Assembly: GCA_934569215.1 (NCBI GenBank)
Contig: CAKTKF010000021.1
Location: 1-9,842, forward strand
Length of the DNA stretch: 9,842 bases
From: an uncultured Oscillospiraceae bacterium
GTDB taxonomy: Bacteria; Bacillota; Clostridia; Oscillospirales; Oscillospiraceae
Reading direction: 5' to 3'
Shown here: one piece after another, positions 1 to 6,680 of the stretch
Layout of the letters: every line of letters begins with the position of its first letter
How positions within the stretch are numbered: the stretch's first letter is position 1
Notes under the pieces: model-generated
What the model was told of the DNA's origin: nothing
What the model saw: only the letters and a program-made list of their open reading frames with translations
Database searches by the model: none
Translations under genes and position numbers: made by a program

Positions 1-174
1 AAGGCCGTCGCGGAGGTCACCGCCAAGCTGGGCGACACCGGGCGCATTCTGGTGCGGGAATCCGGCACCGAGCCGGTGATCCGGGTCATGGTGGAGGCCG
101 AGAGCAAGGAAGTCTGCGAGCAGTACGTGGACTCCGTGATCGAGGTCATCCGCGCCAAGGGTCACTGCGTGTAA
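1..174 (+). CDS. glmM: Phosphoglucosamine mutase GlmM, C-terminal fragment
   Basis: Only the last 57 codons are in the window; the frame is open at base 1 and stops at TAA 172-174. The fragment carries the C-terminal phosphate-binding loop of the alpha-D-phosphohexomutase family (RESGTEPVIRVMVE, about residues 20-33 of the fragment). It is followed by the short helical tail typical of GlmM. GlmM converts glucosamine-6-phosphate to glucosamine-1-phosphate in the cytoplasm, on the way to UDP-GlcNAc and peptidoglycan. The SGTEP loop is shared with PgcA/ManB-type mutases, but the spacing and the IRVMVE continuation fit GlmM best. The gene is unrelated to the B12 locus and ends in its own terminator. 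Confidence 0.85.
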   Translation, partial: KAVAEVTAKLGDTGRILVRESGTEPVIRVMVEAESKEVCEQYVDSVIEVIRAKGHCV

Positions 175-184
175 CAACTTTTTT

Positions 185-215
185 GCCCCCAAACCGCATG
201 GTTTGGGGGCATTTT
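185..215 (+). terminator. Intrinsic terminator of glmM
   Basis: This is a perfect 11-bp stem (185-195 with 200-210) closed by a 4-nt GCAT loop and followed by ATTTTC. It lies 10 nt after the glmM stop codon. The T-tract is short but the stem is very stable. Its orientation suits + strand transcription. Confidence 0.85.
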
Positions 216-220
216 CTGTG

Positions 221-250
221 AAAAGTCCCCGGCACAGCCGGGGACTTTTT
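221..250 (-). terminator. Terminator of the minus-strand cob operon (probably bidirectional)
   Basis: This is a perfect 13-bp stem (221-233 with 237-249) with a 3-nt loop. It is flanked by A residues on the left and T residues on the right, so it can terminate transcription from either side. It lies 8 nt beyond the stop codon of the last minus-strand gene (cobC-like, ending at 258). It therefore most likely ends the B12 operon and also backs up the glmM terminator. Confidence 0.85.
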
Positions 251-257
251 GCTGTCC

Positions 258-809
258 TTATGGAATTGCCGAGTAGGTGCCGCCCGTTATGGCGTACCCC
301 TCCCCCGGCTTCGGCTGCCACTGGTAGCGGTTCTTCCCTTCCTCCGGGAATCGGCTGGCCATAATTGCGGCAATGACGCCGCCGTGGGTCACGATCACCG
401 TGTCTTCTCCCCGGCGTTCCACCGCTTTGTACGCTGCCAGGACACGCTTCGTCATCTCCGTGCCGCTTTCACCCCCGGGGGGCGGGTTGATCTCCGGGTC
501 GCGGGACAGCCAGGTCTGATAAGCCGGTTCGTCTTTCAGCATCTCATAGCTTTTCATTTCAAATATGCCGAAGTCGATTTCCCGGAAATCCCCCACGACC
601 TCGCAGGGGACATTGCCGAACAGCAGCGCCAGGGTTTCGTTGCACCGCCGCATTCCGCTGGTGATGAAATGAGACGCCCCCACGTTGATGGGCGGACGGT
701 TCGCCAGCGCTTCCCTTCCCGCTTTGGATAATGGCAGGTCGGTGCTGCCGCAGTAAAGATGCCGCTCATTGGCAGGGGTGCGGCCGTGGCGAATGAGGAA
801 AACAGTCAT
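258..809 (-). CDS. cobC: Histidine phosphatase, probable alpha-ribazole phosphatase CobC
   Basis: This 183-residue protein belongs to the histidine phosphatase (phosphoglycerate mutase-like) superfamily. The N-terminal LIRHGRT motif gives the phospho-accepting His8. Also visible are an SGMRR stretch (Arg54), a candidate acid residue at Glu84 (FGIFEMKS) and the second active-site His142 in VTHGG. In B12 assembly the CobC member removes the 5'-phosphate from alpha-ribazole phosphate or adenosylcobalamin phosphate. I call this role because the gene is the last of a cobT-cobU-cobS operon; the fold alone does not fix the substrate. The frame is open upstream to 902, but ATG 809 starts exactly at the family N-terminus (MTVFLIRHG). 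It has GGAGGAG upstream and overlaps the preceding stop as ATGA. Confidence 0.82.
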   Translation of the reverse strand: MTVFLIRHGRTPANERHLYCGSTDLPLSKAGREALANRPPINVGASHFITSGMRRCNETLALLFGNVPCEVVGDFREIDFGIFEMKSYEMLKDEPAYQTWLSRDPEINPPPGGESGTEMTKRVLAAYKAVERRGEDTVIVTHGGVIAAIMASRFPEEGKNRYQWQPKPGEGYAITGGTYSAIP

Positions 810-1180
810 TTCAGCCGCTCCTCCAATCCGCAGAACAGGCGGCTGACCTGAGCGGCTTCTCCGGACAGATACCGGCACAGCAGCCCGTTCATCTGCCGCC
901 ACGCCCGCATGTCCGCCCCCATGGGCACCACCCCGGCGGAGATATCCTCACAAATGAGAATGCTGTCCCGCCACCGTTTCCGGCAAGACCGAAAGAATTC
1001 CACGGCATCCACCCCCGACTGCACGCACCAAAGGGTAAATTCTTCGATATGGTCAATGCACCGTCTGGAAAAGTCGATTTCCCCGCCGGTGCAGGTGAAA
1101 ATGTCGCTTTCCCTCAAACCAAAGGTGGATTTCGCAAAATCCAGCTTTCCCTGATAAGCGCCGCCGATAATCAGAACCAT
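806..1180 (-). CDS. Short CobU-like protein with degenerate P-loop
   Basis: This 124-residue protein resembles CobU (adenosylcobinamide kinase/guanylyltransferase) at both ends but lacks the middle. The N-terminus has a P-loop-like GGAYQGKL (residues 6-13) in which the usual final Ser/Thr is Leu. The C-terminal part has ICEDISAGVVPM, matching the EVGxGIVP segment of CobU. The region that carries the guanylylated histidine of CobU (His46 in Salmonella) is absent. The operon also encodes a full-length CobU, so this looks like a shortened paralogue with a changed or regulatory role; catalytic activity is uncertain. ATG 1180 has GGAGGG 4-5 nt upstream. It begins 9 nt after cobS ends and overlaps cobC by ATGA. 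The reading frame is intact, which argues against a decayed gene. Confidence 0.7.
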   Translation of the reverse strand: MVLIIGGAYQGKLDFAKSTFGLRESDIFTCTGGEIDFSRRCIDHIEEFTLWCVQSGVDAVEFFRSCRKRWRDSILICEDISAGVVPMGADMRAWRQMNGLLCRYLSGEAAQVSRLFCGLEERLK

Positions 1181-1189
1181 ACTTCCCTC

Positions 1190-1930
1190 CTACAGTAGCG
1201 CGTAGACCGCCACGGCGCACAGTTCGCCGACGGTCAGCGCGTATCCGGCAATGTCTCCGTTCATGCCGTCCAGAGATTTGTACCCCCGGCGCAGCGCCAG
1301 CGCATACCCGGCGGCGCACCCCACCGGCGCGAAGCCGTACTTCCCACAAAGCAGAAATCCCGCCGCCAGACACGCGACCAGCATTCCGGCCAGAATCCAC
1401 AGCTGCGCCTTGGGCTTTTCCTGCCCGGCGTACTGGCTGGAGGACATGGGGCGAAGCCCCGTCACCGCCAGCGCCGAACAGCACCGGCTGACCGCCGGGA
1501 CAAACAGCAAAATCCGGAAATCCGCCCCTTCGGGGGCGGCGGAAAAGAACGCGAACTGGCTGAGTATCAGCAGGCACAGGCCGATCACGGCAAAAGAGCC
1601 GACGTGGGAGTCCTTCAAAATCGCCCGGCGCTTTTCCAGATCCCGCCAGGATTTCACCGCGTCGGTGACGTCCATGAATCCATCCAGATGGATAAATCCC
1701 GTCAGCAGGAAGGGACACGCGCACAGCGCCAATCCCGCGACCAGCGCCGGGAGCTTCAACACGCGGACAGCCCAGGCAAGCGCCGCCCAAATAATCCCGA
1801 TTTCCAGCCCCACCACGGGCAGAAACAGGAGCATCTTTCCCCTTGCCTTCTCGTCCCAGAGACGGCCGGGGAACGGAATCGCGCAAAACATGGACTGGCA
1901 CATGGCAAAGGCGCAAAGATAGGTTTTCAC
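1190..1930 (-). CDS. cobS: Adenosylcobinamide-GDP ribazoletransferase CobS
   Basis: This is a 246-residue polytopic membrane protein, the usual length for CobS. CobS joins adenosylcobinamide-GDP to alpha-ribazole (or its phosphate), the last assembly step of adenosylcobalamin, at the cytoplasmic membrane. The family signature is present: FIHLDGFMDVTDA (residues 79-91), the acidic metal-binding motif; KDSHVGSF (106-113); SR (148-149); and a C-terminal DGMNGDIAGYALTVGE (221-236) matching the GxTGDxxGA..E motif. Hydrophobic segments lie around residues 35-55, 62-80, 113-130, 138-155, 177-195 and 229-246. The start is GTG 1930, which overlaps the cobU stop as GTGA. No better in-frame start precedes the conserved N-terminus. 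Confidence 0.93.
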   Translation of the reverse strand: MKTYLCAFAMCQSMFCAIPFPGRLWDEKARGKMLLFLPVVGLEIGIIWAALAWAVRVLKLPALVAGLALCACPFLLTGFIHLDGFMDVTDAVKSWRDLEKRRAILKDSHVGSFAVIGLCLLILSQFAFFSAAPEGADFRILLFVPAVSRCCSALAVTGLRPMSSSQYAGQEKPKAQLWILAGMLVACLAAGFLLCGKYGFAPVGCAAGYALALRRGYKSLDGMNGDIAGYALTVGELCAVAVYALL

Positions 1931-2472
1931 AGCGGCAACGCCCCCTTGTAAAGTCTCGGTCTCCCCGCCGACACCTCGGCCACAACGTCGCAGGCCGCCG
2001 CCAGACGGCGGTCAATGGCGGCTAGGCTCTTGCGGTAACGCTCCGTGGTCTCGTCGTAGCGCTGGGCGTCGGAATAAACGAAATCACTGACGACCACCGC
2101 GTTTTTCACGGTTTTCACGAAGGCGATCAGTTCGTCGGCGCAGCGGTTCGCCCCGTCCAAATCCAGCTGCCAGTCCTTTTCCGCCGGAAACATGGCGTTT
2201 TGCAGCAGCGCCGTGGCGCTGTCCACCAGGAACGTGCCGTCCCTGTCCGCGATTTCCAGGCAGGACAGCATGTTTTTGCTGCATTCGATGGTTTCGAAGT
2301 CCAGCCCGTCCCGGTCGGCAACGTGCCGCCGGATCCGCGCCAAATCCTCGTCGTCCGTAGGAATCATCGTCGCCACGTAGTACCGCTTTCCCGCCCCGGA
2401 CAGCTTCACCGCAAGTTCCTGCGCCAAAGTGGATTTTCCGTTTTTCGCGCCGCCGGAAAGGAACACCGTCAT
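1927..2472 (-). CDS. cobU: Adenosylcobinamide kinase / adenosylcobinamide-phosphate guanylyltransferase CobU
   Basis: This 181-residue protein has the normal CobU length. CobU phosphorylates adenosylcobinamide and then transfers GMP to it, giving adenosylcobinamide-GDP for CobS. The P-loop GGAKNGKS (residues 7-14) is intact. The stretch DEDLARIRRHVADRDG (41-56) aligns with the Salmonella segment that holds the guanylylated His46; the equivalent here is His50. The C-terminal EVGxGIVP motif is not recognisable: the corresponding place reads VVVSDFVYSDAQRYD (126-140). That motif does occur in the short paralogue at 806-1180, so the two proteins partly complement each other in conserved motifs. 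ATG 2472 overlaps the cobT stop as ATGA, and its own stop overlaps the cobS start. Confidence 0.85.
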   Translation of the reverse strand: MTVFLSGGAKNGKSTLAQELAVKLSGAGKRYYVATMIPTDDEDLARIRRHVADRDGLDFETIECSKNMLSCLEIADRDGTFLVDSATALLQNAMFPAEKDWQLDLDGANRCADELIAFVKTVKNAVVVSDFVYSDAQRYDETTERYRKSLAAIDRRLAAACDVVAEVSAGRPRLYKGALPL

Positions 2473-3563
2473 GACTTTCCCTCCACAGTGAATTGGTCGC
2501 CCTGACGGATTTCGTCCAGATACCCGTCGTCTATCCCCGCCTGATCAAAGGTCGCCATGTCGTTCATAACGGCGCAGGCGGCGGAAAGCACCTGGAAGGC
2601 CAGCGGACACCCGCTGCCCTCTCCCAAGCGCATTCCCAACAGGAACAGCGGCTCTAAGTTCATGGCCTCCATGGCAAGGCGGTAGCCGATCTCAAAGGAC
2701 GCATGGCTGGGGACGAGGTAGTCCCGCACTCGGGGACACAGCCGCACCGCACACAGCGCCGCCACGGCGGAAATAAAACCGTCAATGGCCACCGGCCGCC
2801 GGGTCGCCGCCGCTCCCAGAAACGCGCCGCACATGGCGGCAAGGTCAAAGCCGCCAACCTTGGCAAGCACGTCCACCGGGTCGTTTCTGTCTGGGTGATT
2901 TAACTCGATTGCCCGACGGATGACCGCTTTTTTTCTCATAAAGCTCTCGTCGGTCACGCCGCCGCCCCTGCCGGTGACGGTTTCCACCTCCGCCGACAGC
3001 AGCACCGCCAGAACGGCGGAGGACGTGGTGGTGTTGCCGATGCCCATTTCCCCCACGCCGAGAGCGTCGGCGTCCGTGTCCGCGGCAAGCTTAGCACCGG
3101 TGAGGATGGCCGTGACCGCCTGCTGCCGGGTCATGGCGGGGCCGCTCGCAATATTCTGCGTGCCGTAGGCAATTTTCCGGTTCAGCACCGCTTTCTCTTT
3201 GATATCGGCATTGACGCCCACATCGCAGACGGTGATGCCGCTGCCGAAATGTTTCGCAAGAACGCTTGCGCCGGTTTTCGCCCGGGTCAGGTTCACCGTC
3301 TGCATCAGCGTCACGGACTGGGGCGCGCTGGACACGCCCTCCGCCACCACGCCGTTGTCGGCGGCAAATACCAGAAGGTGGGTCTTTTCCATTTTATTAT
3401 GCACCCGGCCGGTGATGCCCGCCAGCTGGACGGACAGGTCTTCCAGCCGTCCCAGACTTCCGGGGGGCTTTGCCAGCTGCGCCTGACGCTCCCGCGCCTT
3501 TTCCATGGCGGATTCGTCCAAAGGAGAAACTGCGGAAAGCAGTTTGTTCAGTTTTTCTTCCAT
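2469..3563 (-). CDS. cobT: Nicotinate-nucleotide--dimethylbenzimidazole phosphoribosyltransferase CobT
   Basis: CobT transfers phosphoribose from nicotinate mononucleotide to a lower-ligand base, making alpha-ribazole 5'-phosphate. The 364-residue length and motifs are typical: KPPGSLGRLE near residues 32-41, FAADNGVV (66-73), GVGEMGIGNTT (169-179), GRGGGVTDE (198-206) and RLGEGSG (312-318). The Glu in RLGEGSG corresponds to the catalytic Glu317 of Salmonella CobT. Two starts are possible. A GTG at 3569 would overlap the upstream stop as GTGA, but the GGAGG of the site TTGGAGGGG would then be too close. ATG 3563, two codons later, has that GGAGG at 7 nt spacing, so I prefer it. The end overlaps cobU by ATGA. 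Confidence 0.95.
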   Translation of the reverse strand: MEEKLNKLLSAVSPLDESAMEKARERQAQLAKPPGSLGRLEDLSVQLAGITGRVHNKMEKTHLLVFAADNGVVAEGVSSAPQSVTLMQTVNLTRAKTGASVLAKHFGSGITVCDVGVNADIKEKAVLNRKIAYGTQNIASGPAMTRQQAVTAILTGAKLAADTDADALGVGEMGIGNTTTSSAVLAVLLSAEVETVTGRGGGVTDESFMRKKAVIRRAIELNHPDRNDPVDVLAKVGGFDLAAMCGAFLGAAATRRPVAIDGFISAVAALCAVRLCPRVRDYLVPSHASFEIGYRLAMEAMNLEPLFLLGMRLGEGSGCPLAFQVLSAACAVMNDMATFDQAGIDDGYLDEIRQGDQFTVEGKS

Positions 3564-3565
3564 GT

Positions 3566-4321
3566 TCACCCCTCCAAAATCTGTTCTGCCAGCATCCAGT
3601 CGACCGCCGGTGCCGCCTGAAGCACTTCCAGTGTAAAGGTTGCCTTGGGGCAGAGGGTCTGCGCCTGCCGGAGCAGCGCGGCCATGGGAATCGTCCCCTC
3701 TCCCGGGGCGCAGTGGGCGTCTTGGGCGCCGTCATTGTTGTGGATATGAAAATGGGATAGAAATTCTGCGCAGACGCTCACCCATTCCTCCACGGGAACC
3801 GGGGAGTAGGCGCTCACATGCCCCACGTCCAGACACATCCGCAGCCGGGGGCTATCCACCTCCCGGAAAATCCCGGTCATCATCTCCGGCCGCTCCTCCA
3901 GCACGTTTTCCAGTACAATGTCCACGCCGGGGTCATCCTTCAAAAAATCCTTCCAGAAAACAACGGACTGCTCCGTGTACCAGCAGGGATAGTACAATCT
4001 TTCGTTAAAGCCCCCGTGAATGACGATCTTCCGGGCGTCATACCGCCGCGCCAGGGCAATTGCCTGCCGGTAGCGCAGCGCCGCCAGCTCCCGGGCTTTC
4101 GGGTCGACGGCGCAGGGAAACAGCTCGTTGAAGGGCGCGTGAAGCAGTCTTCTGCCCACCCCTGCCAGCTCTTTCGTCACGGCGGCGTGGGTAGACTCGA
4201 ACTGCTCGTCCATATTCCAGGCGGTACAGTATTCCGCGATTTCCAGCCCAAGGCCGTGCCGCCGGGCTTCCTCCGGGGCGTCCGGGGCAATGGTGGAAAG
4301 AAACAGTTGGTCTTTTTTCAC
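3566..4321 (-). CDS. TIM-barrel metalloprotein, sugar-phosphate isomerase/epimerase (AP endonuclease 2) family, role unknown
   Basis: This 251-residue protein belongs to the xylose isomerase-like TIM-barrel superfamily, which includes endonuclease IV, hydroxypyruvate isomerase and sugar-phosphate epimerases. Candidate metal ligands occur in family order: Glu27 (GLEI), His61 (HAPF), His102 (IHGGF), Glu138 (VLEN), Asp165 and His168 (LDVGH), His192/His194 (HFHIHNNDG) and Glu232 (LEVL). There is no signal peptide, so it is cytoplasmic. It is embedded between the B12 transporter and cobT, with a GTGA overlap upstream and about 2 nt to cobT, so it is almost certainly co-translated with them. No such enzyme belongs to the textbook B12 salvage pathway. 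A role in lower-ligand, ribazole or corrinoid handling is inference from position only. The start is GTG 4321. Confidence 0.82.
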   Translation of the reverse strand: MKKDQLFLSTIAPDAPEEARRHGLGLEIAEYCTAWNMDEQFESTHAAVTKELAGVGRRLLHAPFNELFPCAVDPKARELAALRYRQAIALARRYDARKIVIHGGFNERLYYPCWYTEQSVVFWKDFLKDDPGVDIVLENVLEERPEMMTGIFREVDSPRLRMCLDVGHVSAYSPVPVEEWVSVCAEFLSHFHIHNNDGAQDAHCAPGEGTIPMAALLRQAQTLCPKATFTLEVLQAAPAVDWMLAEQILEG

Positions 4322-5025
4322 GCTTCTTTTCCCCCGTCGTCCAGGATTCCGTATTTTGTCTTGATCCGGTCAAGCTTTTCCAGAAGGGGCTTTCCCAGCA
4401 CCAGCAACACAATCGTCGTGGCGACGGCCTGCCTCAGATTCACCGGGAACCCGGAAATATAGAACGCCATGGCTCCCTTGAGGGTGATTCTGGACATTAC
4501 CAGGAACACCGAGCAGGTATCCAGCAGCGGCCCGACAAAAAACGTCACCGCCAGGAATCCGAAAATTCCCATGATCACCGGCTTGCGGGGAAGTCTGCCC
4601 CGGGCGAACACGAAGCCCGCCAGCATCCCGCCTGCGCCGTAAGCCATCATCTGCCAGGGGGTGTAGGGACCCTGGCTGTAGAAAAAGTTACTTGCCAGAG
4701 CGCTGATCGCCCCCACCAGAAAGCCGGATTCGGGGCCGAAGGCAATTCCCGCGATCATGATAATGCCGAAAATCGCCTTGAAGCTGGGGATGGGGATGGC
4801 GACCCGCCCGGCCACCGCCAGGGCGCACATCACCGCCAGCACCACCAGCTCCCGCGCCTGGGGTCTGCGCCCCTCGAAGGCCAGGAAAAAGGGAATCAGC
4901 AGCTCCACGATCACCAGCGTGCTGGTGACGTAAAACGCCCGCCCGGACAGTCTGCTGCCCAGTATCAGCGTCAGGGGAATCAATACCAAAAAGACGATCA
5001 AAGTAGCAATATGGGACTTTTTCAT
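4318..5025 (-). CDS. cbrT: ECF transporter S component, probable cobalamin-binding CbrT-like subunit
   Basis: This is a 235-residue integral membrane protein with about six hydrophobic segments (roughly 8-23, 31-49, 58-76, 84-113, 126-141 and 150-212, the last probably two). It is the substrate-binding S component of an energy-coupling factor transporter. A conserved loop, FYSQGPYTPWQMMAYGAGG (residues 115-133), is characteristic of a subgroup of ECF S components. The cobalamin or corrinoid specificity is inferred from two facts: it sits beside dedicated EcfT and EcfA subunits ahead of cobT/U/S, and the operon begins with a cobalamin riboswitch. Such proteins are often annotated only as ECF transporter S component, and Lactobacillus CbrT is the characterised B12 example. 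ATG 5025 overlaps ecfA as ATGA. Confidence 0.82.
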   Translation of the reverse strand: MKKSHIATLIVFLVLIPLTLILGSRLSGRAFYVTSTLVIVELLIPFFLAFEGRRPQARELVVLAVMCALAVAGRVAIPIPSFKAIFGIIMIAGIAFGPESGFLVGAISALASNFFYSQGPYTPWQMMAYGAGGMLAGFVFARGRLPRKPVIMGIFGFLAVTFFVGPLLDTCSVFLVMSRITLKGAMAFYISGFPVNLRQAVATTIVLLVLGKPLLEKLDRIKTKYGILDDGGKEA

Positions 5026-6680
5026 TCTTTTATCCCCCGGTTTTGTTTGTAAAGGTCGATCACGTCCTCCGCCGTGACCGCGTTCCGAAACACATGGCGG
5101 CTCATGCGGTTGGCGGCGGTGGTATAGAAGCTGTTGGCGCCGAAGAACCGGCGGGGCGTGTCCGTGGTCAGCACCTGGCCGTCAAAGAACATGCTCACCT
5201 GGTCGGCATACCTTGCGCAGAACTCCACATCGTGGGACACCATGACGACGGTGATGCCCTTGCGTTTCAGCTCCGTCAGAATGGAAGCAAAAATTTCCTT
5301 AAAGAAGCTGTCGATGCCCTTGGTCGGCTCGTCCAGCAGAAGCAGCTTTGGCTTGGTCAGCAGCACCTTTGCCAGCGCCGCCCGCTGCTGCTCGCCGCCG
5401 GACAGGTCGTAGGGATGGCTTTTCAGCAGAGACGTAATTTGGCAGATTTCCGCCGTTTCCCGGATATCCTGCTCGTTTTGGGTCATTTCCTGCAAATCTT
5501 CCAGCACGGTTTTCCTGACGAACAGGCTCTTGGGATCCTGGGGCAGCATGGCAAGGCAGCCCCGGAACAGCTCCTGCGATTTATACTTCTCCACCGGCTT
5601 TCCCAGCACCTTCACCTTGCCCCGGTAGGGTCTGCAAATGCCGCAAACAGCTTTCAGCGTCGTGGATTTTCCCGCGCCGTTGCCGCCCACAATGGCGTGA
5701 AGGCTGCCCCTGATTACCTCCACGCTGGCACCCCGGAGAATGTCCGGGCTGTTCTTTTCATAGCGGAACCACAGTTCCTTCAGGGAAAGGGCGATTTCGC
5801 CGTCTTCCTCCGTCTGGGGCTGTGCCGGAAGCTCGGTGATCTCCGGCTGCGTTGGGAAAGCGTCGCTGAGCCAGTTTCTGCCCTCCCGCACGGTCAGGGG
5901 ACACGCCCCCGCCCCGCCGCTGCCGTAAAACACCCGCACCGGCGTGGGCATGGCGGTGAACATGTCGTTCTTTTCCTCCCAGAGCCGCTCTCCGATGCGC
6001 CGGGGGGTGTCGTTGGCGATCACCCTGCCGCCATCCATCACAACGGCGCGGTCGGCGTAGGGGAAAATATCCTCCACACGATGCTCCGTAATGAGGATGG
6101 TCGTCCCCAGCTCCGCGTTGATCTTCCGCAGGGTATTCAGAAAATCAGACGCCGCGATGGGGTCAAGCTGGCTGGTGGGTTCGTCCAGAATCAGAATCTC
6201 CGGCTGCATGGCCATGATGGATGCCAGATTGAGCAGCTGCTTCTGTCCGCCGGACAGGTTGGACACGTCCCTGTGGAACCAGTCCTGAATGCCGAAATAG
6301 CAGGCCATTTCCGCCACCCGGGCGCGCATGGTCTTCTGGTCGCAGCCCAGGCTTTCCAGCCCGAAGGCCAGCTCATGCCAGACCTTGTCCGTCACGATCT
6401 GATCGTCGGGATTCTGCATGACGAAGCCGACTTTTGCGGCCTGGTCCCGCTGGCTCATGGCTTCCAGGGAAACGCCGTTGATGCGGATGTCCCCGCTTCG
6501 TTTTCCGTGGGGGGTCAGCACCGATTTCAGGTGCCGCAGAAGCGTTGTTTTGCCGCTGCCGCTTTTGCCGCAGAGCACCACATACTCCCCCCGCCGGATA
6601 GACAGGCTGACATCCGATAATGACGGCCTGTCGGCTGAAGGGTAGGAAAAACTCAGATTCTCGATCTCGATATGTGCCAT
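5022..6680 (-). CDS. ECF transporter ATPase, two ABC domains fused in one chain (EcfA-EcfA')
   Basis: This 552-residue cytoplasmic protein contains two complete ABC ATPase domains, replacing the separate EcfA1 and EcfA2 of many ECF transporters. Domain 1: Walker A GKSGSGKT (38-45), Q-loop Gln89, signature LSGGQKQ (142-148), Walker B ILILDEPT (162-169), H-loop His200. Domain 2: Walker A GGNGAGKST (332-340), Q-loop Gln381, signature LSGGEQQ (426-432), Walker B LLLLDEPT (446-453), His483. A linker of about 55 residues (240-295), rich in Pro, Gln and Glu, joins them. All catalytic motifs look intact, so both sites may be active. ATG 6680 has GGAGG 7 nt upstream and lies 28 nt inside the end of ecfT; the stop overlaps the S-component start. 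The dedicated position argues for a transporter serving one substrate. Confidence 0.93.
   Translation of the reverse strand: MAHIEIENLSFSYPSADRPSLSDVSLSIRRGEYVVLCGKSGSGKTTLLRHLKSVLTPHGKRSGDIRINGVSLEAMSQRDQAAKVGFVMQNPDDQIVTDKVWHELAFGLESLGCDQKTMRARVAEMACYFGIQDWFHRDVSNLSGGQKQLLNLASIMAMQPEILILDEPTSQLDPIAASDFLNTLRKINAELGTTILITEHRVEDIFPYADRAVVMDGGRVIANDTPRRIGERLWEEKNDMFTAMPTPVRVFYGSGGAGACPLTVREGRNWLSDAFPTQPEITELPAQPQTEEDGEIALSLKELWFRYEKNSPDILRGASVEVIRGSLHAIVGGNGAGKSTTLKAVCGICRPYRGKVKVLGKPVEKYKSQELFRGCLAMLPQDPKSLFVRKTVLEDLQEMTQNEQDIRETAEICQITSLLKSHPYDLSGGEQQRAALAKVLLTKPKLLLLDEPTKGIDSFFKEIFASILTELKRKGITVVMVSHDVEFCARYADQVSMFFDGQVLTTDTPRRFFGANSFYTTAANRMSRHVFRNAVTAEDVIDLYKQNRGIKE

Noticed and set aside
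810..902. Upstream in-frame extension of the CobC-like phosphatase (31 extra codons).
   Set aside because: The extension overlaps the previous gene, is Arg-rich and lies outside the family N-terminus. ATG 809 gives the standard RHG-proximal start with a good ribosome site and an ATGA overlap.
1053..2015. A 320-codon minus-strand frame overlapping cobS and the short cobU-like gene in another phase.
   Set aside because: The Arg/Gly-rich translation has no family motifs, and the CobS frame in the same DNA has all conserved motifs and proper start/stop overlaps.
5043..6620. A 525-codon open frame on the + strand, antisense to the fused EcfA gene.
   Set aside because: It lies wholly inside a gene with complete ABC motifs on the other strand. 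Its translation is low-complexity and His/Gln/Arg-rich without recognisable motifs, and such antisense frames are common in GC-rich DNA.
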